The notes beneath the pieces were generated by a model that ran no database searches, was not told the DNA's origin, and saw only the letters and a list, made by a program, of their open reading frames with translations. The translations under genes and the position numbers were made by a program. Below, in pieces: positions 60,863-64,000 of a DNA stretch of 64,000 bases. The first letter of the stretch is position 1; every line of letters begins with the position of its first letter. This DNA is from Nocardioides sp. PD653-B2 (GTDB taxonomy: Bacteria > Actinomycetota > Actinomycetes > Propionibacteriales > Nocardioidaceae): positions 1 to 64,000 of the forward strand of contig NZ_BDJE01000034.1 of assembly GCF_002117935.1 (NCBI RefSeq), given 5' to 3'.

Positions 60863-61731
60863 GCGACCGCATCGACGTCCGCAAGACGTACAAGCTCTAC
60901 ATCGGCGGCGCGTTCCCGCGCTCGGAGTCGGCGTACTCCTACGAGGTCAAGGACAGCAAGGGGAAGTTCGTGGCCAACGCGGCCCTCGCCTCGCGCAAGG
61001 ACGCCCGCGACGCCGTCGCCGCGGCCCGCAAGGCCTTCGGCCCGTGGGCGGGACGCACGGCCTACAACCGCGCGCAGATCGTCTACCGGATCGCCGAGGT
61101 CATGGAGGACCGCCGCCCGCAGTTCGTGCAGGCCGTCGTCCAGTCCGAGGGCCTGACGGCCTCGAAGGCCGAGAAGGTCGTCGACGCCGCCATCGACCGG
61201 CTGGTCTGGTACGCCGGCTGGGCCGACAAGATCACCCAGGTCGTCGGCAACGCCAACCCGGTCGCCGGCCCGTACTTCAACCTCTCCACGCCCGAGCCGA
61301 CCGGCGTCGTGGCGGTGCTCGCGCCGCAGGAGTCCTCGCTGCTCGGCCTCGTCAGCGTGGTCGCGCCGGTGATCGTCACCGGCAACACGGTGGTGGTCGT
61401 GTCGTCGTACGAGCGCCCGCTGCCGGCCGTGAACTTCGCCGAGGTGCTGGCCACCTCCGACGTGCCCGGCGGCGTGGTCAACATCCTCACCGGCTCCGCG
61501 CCCACGGTCGCCCCGTGGCTGGCCTCGCACATGGACGTCAACGCCATCGACCTGGTCGGCGTCGCGGGCGACCTCGGCCTCGCCACCGACCTCGAGGTCG
61601 CGGCCGCCGACAACCTCAAGCGGGTGCGCCGGGCACCGGCCGCCGAGCCGGACTGGGCCGTCAACCCCGGTCTCGACGCCATGACGGCGTTCCTCGAGAC
61701 CAAGACGGTCTGGCACCCCATCGGCGTCTGA
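60859..61731 (+). CDS. Short aldehyde dehydrogenase-like protein without catalytic residues
   Basis: 290 residues, ATG overlapping the preceding ALDH stop. It aligns with the N-terminal NAD-binding half of aldehyde dehydrogenases (KLYIGGAFPRSES; AVAAARKAFGPWAGRTAYN; VVAVLAPQESSLLGLVSVV; GGVVNILTGSAP), but the part that should carry the catalytic Glu and Cys is absent, and the protein ends with WHPIGV. There is no frameshift or internal stop, and the reading frame is clean, so it seems to be a genuine, catalytically inactive partner of the full-length enzyme. It may stabilise or regulate that enzyme. Confidence 0.85.
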   Translation: MSDRIDVRKTYKLYIGGAFPRSESAYSYEVKDSKGKFVANAALASRKDARDAVAAARKAFGPWAGRTAYNRAQIVYRIAEVMEDRRPQFVQAVVQSEGLTASKAEKVVDAAIDRLVWYAGWADKITQVVGNANPVAGPYFNLSTPEPTGVVAVLAPQESSLLGLVSVVAPVIVTGNTVVVVSSYERPLPAVNFAEVLATSDVPGGVVNILTGSAPTVAPWLASHMDVNAIDLVGVAGDLGLATDLEVAAADNLKRVRRAPAAEPDWAVNPGLDAMTAFLETKTVWHPIGV

Positions 61732-61737
61732 GGTGCC

Positions 61738-61830
61738 TCAGCCTGAGCCCGCGAAGGCTGAGACCCGGCAGCCAGGTCGAGCAGCCGCGCGACCGACGGA
61801 GGAGGTCGCGACCGGCGTGTCGAGACAGAG
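61738..61830. repeat. Dispersed repeat copy between ALDH-like and kinase genes
   Basis: CAGCCTGAGCCCGCGAAGGCTGAGA..GGCAGCCAGGTCGAGCAGCC...GCGTGTCGAGACA is closely similar to 15040-15135 (GTCTGAGCTTGCGAAGACCAGGA..GCAGCAGCCAGGTCGAGTAGCG). The frame of the next gene runs through it. Confidence 0.6.
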
Positions 61831-62419
61831 CGCCCATGCGCGTGTGATCGTCCTGGCGGGTCCGTCAGGCGCCGGTAAGTCCCGCCTCGCGGAGCGCACC
61901 GGCCTCCCCGTGCTCCGGCTCGACGACTTCTACAAGGACGGCGACGACCCCACGCTCCCGCGGATCACCGAGGGCGCGAACGCCGGCCTCGTCGACTGGG
62001 ACGACCCCGCGTCGTGGCTGCTCGACGACGCCCTGGCCGCGATCGAGGCCCTGTGCCGCGACGGTCGCGCGGAGGTGCCGGTCTACGACATCGCCCACAA
62101 CGGCCGCCACGGCAGCCACGTCGTCGATCTCGACGGTCACGACCTGTTCATCGCCGAGGGCATCTTCGCCCAGGAGGTCGTGCCGCCGTGCCGCCAGGCG
62201 GGGCTGCTGGCCGCGGCGTACTGCGTGCGCCAGCACCCGATGGTGACCTTCTGGCGACGGCTCACCCGCGACCTGCGCGAGCACCGCAAGCCGCCGCTCG
62301 TCCTGGTCCGCCGGGGGCTGGCTCTCATGCGCGACCAGCAGCGGGTCGTCTCCCACGCGGTCGAGCGGGGCTGCACGCCGGTCACCTCCGACCAGGCGCA
62401 CGCGCTGATCCACGCATGA
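61817..62419 (+). CDS. Uridine kinase-like P-loop phosphotransferase
   Basis: 200 residues from the GTG at 61817; the frame is open back to 61733 through a repeat and GTG 61844 is another option, so the start is uncertain. The P-loop is GPSGAGKS, followed by LRLDDFYKDGDDPTLP, DWDDPASW, FIAEGIFAQE and a C-terminal LRDLREHRKPPLVLVRRG region. This is the uridine kinase fold, which phosphorylates nucleosides using NTP. It fits the salvage genes around it, but homologues act on other small molecules. The next gene overlaps its stop (ATGA). Confidence 0.82.
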   Translation: MSRQSAHARVIVLAGPSGAGKSRLAERTGLPVLRLDDFYKDGDDPTLPRITEGANAGLVDWDDPASWLLDDALAAIEALCRDGRAEVPVYDIAHNGRHGSHVVDLDGHDLFIAEGIFAQEVVPPCRQAGLLAAAYCVRQHPMVTFWRRLTRDLREHRKPPLVLVRRGLALMRDQQRVVSHAVERGCTPVTSDQAHALIHA

Positions 62420-62835
62420 CCACCAGCTGGCCGCGACAGCCGGACAGCCGCACCTGCGGGCCGTCGGTGCTGGTGGTGGCCGAGCACCTGTCCGGTCCGT
62501 GGCCCGACTTCGACCGGCAGGTGCTCGCGATGCACCGCCGGGTCAACCGCTGGTGGCCGCGCGCCCTGGGCACCACCCCGTGGGCGGTCGCCCGGGAGCT
62601 GCGCAGTCGAGGGCGGGGCGGCCGGGTGCGCCGGTTCCGGTACGACGAGGTCCTCGCCGCGTTGCCGCAGCCGGTCCCGGTCTACCTCGGCACCCGGTGG
62701 CTGCCCCGGCACGTCGTCCTGGTGCTGGACGTGCAGGACGACGGCCTCCACGCCTACGATCCCGCGCGCGGAGCCGTCGTCCCGCTCGAGACCTCCCGGT
62801 GGCAGGTCCGCTGGTGGTCGGTCCTGCCGTCCTGA
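62416..62835 (+). CDS. Possible papain-like/C39-like cysteine peptidase domain protein
   Basis: 139 residues, ATG overlapping the kinase stop. A Cys-His-Asp arrangement is visible: Cys14 in SRTCGPSVLVVAEHL (similar to the QxxCGP start of C39-like domains), His99 in PRHVVLVLDV and Asp115 in HAYDPARGAV. No signal peptide or membrane segment, so it acts inside the cell if folded as supposed. The pairing with a kinase gene is unexplained. The enzyme call is tentative. Confidence 0.6.
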   Translation: MTTSWPRQPDSRTCGPSVLVVAEHLSGPWPDFDRQVLAMHRRVNRWWPRALGTTPWAVARELRSRGRGGRVRRFRYDEVLAALPQPVPVYLGTRWLPRHVVLVLDVQDDGLHAYDPARGAVVPLETSRWQVRWWSVLPS

Positions 62836-62896
62836 GGCACTGGTCCGGGGCCCACGGCACGCACCTGGCTGCGTTGCCCTCGCTGGGGCAGTGAGG

Positions 62897-63370
62897 TCAG
62901 CTGGTCCACACCACGAGGACCAGCACCAGCCACGCCATCGGGGTGGCCAGGGCCACGGACAGCACCAGCCAGCCCATCAGGAACGACGTCCGGCCGACCC
63001 CGTCGATCCGGTCGGCGCGTCGGACCAGGTCGACCCGTTCGGGACGCTCGGGGTCGTAGAGGACCTCGACGGTCTCACCGACGTGGGGAGGCGGCAGCGC
63101 GCTGTCGGTCATCGACTCGGCCTCGACCGTGCTGCCGTCGGCGGCGACGAAACGGACCCGCGGGTAGTAGCGCGTGTCGGGCTCGCCGCCGAAGGCGACG
63201 TCCTTGGCCTCGACCTCGACGACCTCGGCGGTGGTCGGGACCGCACGGTCGAGGAACCCGACCGCGATCCGGCGCTGGCGCAGGCCGCGCAGGAACAGGC
63301 CGGCCGCGACGACCGCGAGCACAGCACCCACGCCGAGCAGCAGGACCGACGGCACGACGTGGATCGTCAC
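62897..63370 (-). CDS. DUF3592 membrane protein
   Basis: 157 residues. An N-terminal hydrophobic helix ([20 protein letters not shown]), a soluble beta-rich part with the DUF3592 pattern ([48 protein letters not shown]) and a C-terminal hydrophobic segment ([20 protein letters not shown]). Function unknown. Its ATG overlaps the adenosine deaminase stop, so the two are co-transcribed. Confidence 0.85.
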   Translation of the reverse strand: MTIHVVPSVLLLGVGAVLAVVAAGLFLRGLRQRRIAVGFLDRAVPTTAEVVEVEAKDVAFGGEPDTRYYPRVRFVAADGSTVEAESMTDSALPPPHVGETVEVLYDPERPERVDLVRRADRIDGVGRTSFLMGWLVLSVALATPMAWLVLVLVVWTS

Positions 63371-64000
63371 GGGGTGGCCTCCTCACGCAGCGCGGCGTAC
63401 GCCGGCTTGATCAGGTCGGAGATCATCGCGAACCGCTCGTCGAAGGGCAGGAACGCCGACTTCATGGCGTTGATGGTGAACCATTCGAGGTCGCGCAGCC
63501 CGTAGCCGAAGGTCTCGACGAGCGACCACATCTCGTGGGTCATCGAGGTCTGGCTCATCAACCGGTTGTCGGTGTTGAGGGTGACCCGGAAGCGCAGCTT
63601 CTTCAGCAGCCCGATCGGGTGCTCCGCGATCGACGCGGCGGCACCGGTCTGCACGTTCGACCAGGGGCACATCTCCAGCGGGATCCGCTGGTCGCGGACG
63701 TAGGCCGCGAGGCGGCCGAGCTCGACCGAGCCGTCGTCGTGCACGGTGATGTCGTCGATGATGCGCACGCCGTGGCCGAGCCGGTCGGCCCCGCACCACT
63801 GGATCGCCTGCCAGATGGACGGCAGCCCGAAGGCCTCACCGGCGTGGATCGTGAAGTGCGCGTTCTCGCGCTGCAGGTACTCGAACGCGTCGAGGTGCCG
63901 GGTGGGCGGGTAGCCCGCCTCGGCACCGGCGATGTCGAAGCCCGCGACCCCGCGGTCGCGCCACGCGATGGCGAGCTCCGCGATCTCCATCGAGCGCGCC
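63367..64000 (-). CDS. add: Adenosine deaminase, C-terminal part (cut by window edge)
   Basis: The frame is open to base 64000, giving about 210 C-terminal residues. Present are [11 protein letters not shown] (proton-shuttle Glu in HAGE), [10 protein letters not shown] (catalytic His), CPWSNVQTG and [12 protein letters not shown], whose Asp is a zinc ligand. The N-terminal metal-binding HxH lies outside. It deaminates adenosine and deoxyadenosine to inosine forms, substrates of the PNP at 50175. Confidence 0.94.
   Translation of the reverse strand, partial: ARSMEIAELAIAWRDRGVAGFDIAGAEAGYPPTRHLDAFEYLQRENAHFTIHAGEAFGLPSIWQAIQWCGADRLGHGVRIIDDITVHDDGSVELGRLAAYVRDQRIPLEMCPWSNVQTGAAASIAEHPIGLLKKLRFRVTLNTDNRLMSQTSMTHEMWSLVETFGYGLRDLEWFTINAMKSAFLPFDERFAMISDLIKPAYAALREEATP

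Noticed and set aside
60859-61731. Short ALDH as a frameshifted pseudogene
   Set aside because: No remaining ALDH C-terminal sequence is visible in any frame after its stop, and the gene keeps normal composition and ATGA coupling.

Overview
This is a high-GC actinobacterial chromosome segment, most likely from Nocardioides or another Nocardioidaceae member. The grounds are the codon composition, the leaderless TANNNT promoters, the dispersed 'CTCGATACGCTCGCT..CTACTCGACCACCGG' type repeats, and the gene order. Two blocks follow the order known from mycobacteria: purE-purK-GtrA-PH protein-birA-pccB-accE-maf-accA, and lpdA-cyclotransferase-PNP-phosphomutase-add. The first block is interrupted here by many accessory genes. 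No rRNA, tRNA or CRISPR was found.

Region by region: 1-592 holds the 5' part of an IS30-type transposase cut by the window edge, followed by non-coding hairpin repeats. 593-6134 is the most notable part: six genes joined by five consecutive 4-bp start/stop overlaps, encoding a VanX-like M15 D,D-dipeptidase, an alanine/serine-type racemase, a D-Ala-D-X ligase resembling the VanC/E/G group, an acyltransferase-3 membrane protein, and a NarL-type histidine kinase and response regulator. The gene content matches a D-Ala-D-Ser (VanC/VanL-like) resistance operon in which VanT is split into membrane and racemase halves, but the regulators are of a different family.

6146-12613 carries purine genes (purE, purK), a stand-alone winged-helix protein, a class III adenylate cyclase, a PH-domain membrane protein, birA and the acyl-CoA carboxylase beta and epsilon genes. 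12779-17494 carries a processive GT2 synthase, a lipoprotein, a response regulator with a Pro/Gln-rich linker and a GH6 endoglucanase-like lipoprotein, perhaps a beta-glucan locus. 17573-26147 holds a TetR/MFS efflux pair, maf, GtrA, an oxalate/formate-type MFS transporter with a 33-aa partner peptide, an acyl-CoA dehydrogenase and a secreted metalloprotease. 26330-28114 is the biotin-carboxylase alpha subunit.

28231-31245 holds three related membrane proteins of unknown function. 31250-37362 holds a secreted RTX-repeat protein, two PH-domain membrane proteins and a large LamG/PASTA surface protein. 37456-40854 is pyruvate carboxylase, followed by seven copies of a 51-bp palindrome-bearing repeat, then a PP2C phosphatase, an XRE-cupin/BenE pair and two tandem SpoIID-like secreted proteins.

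46692-64000 is housekeeping and salvage: two flavin disulfide-reductase homologues (one lacking the redox Cys pair), a gamma-glutamylcyclotransferase-like protein, purine nucleoside phosphorylase, TetR, an epimerase, a MerR/aldo-keto reductase pair with twin operators, two paralogous lipoproteins around a VOC protein, a phosphohexomutase, deoC with two aldehyde dehydrogenase genes (one without catalytic residues), a uridine-kinase-like protein, a cysteine-peptidase-like protein and adenosine deaminase cut by the right edge. Together PNP, the phosphomutase, DeoC, ALDH and adenosine deaminase could form a nucleoside degradation route to acetyl units.
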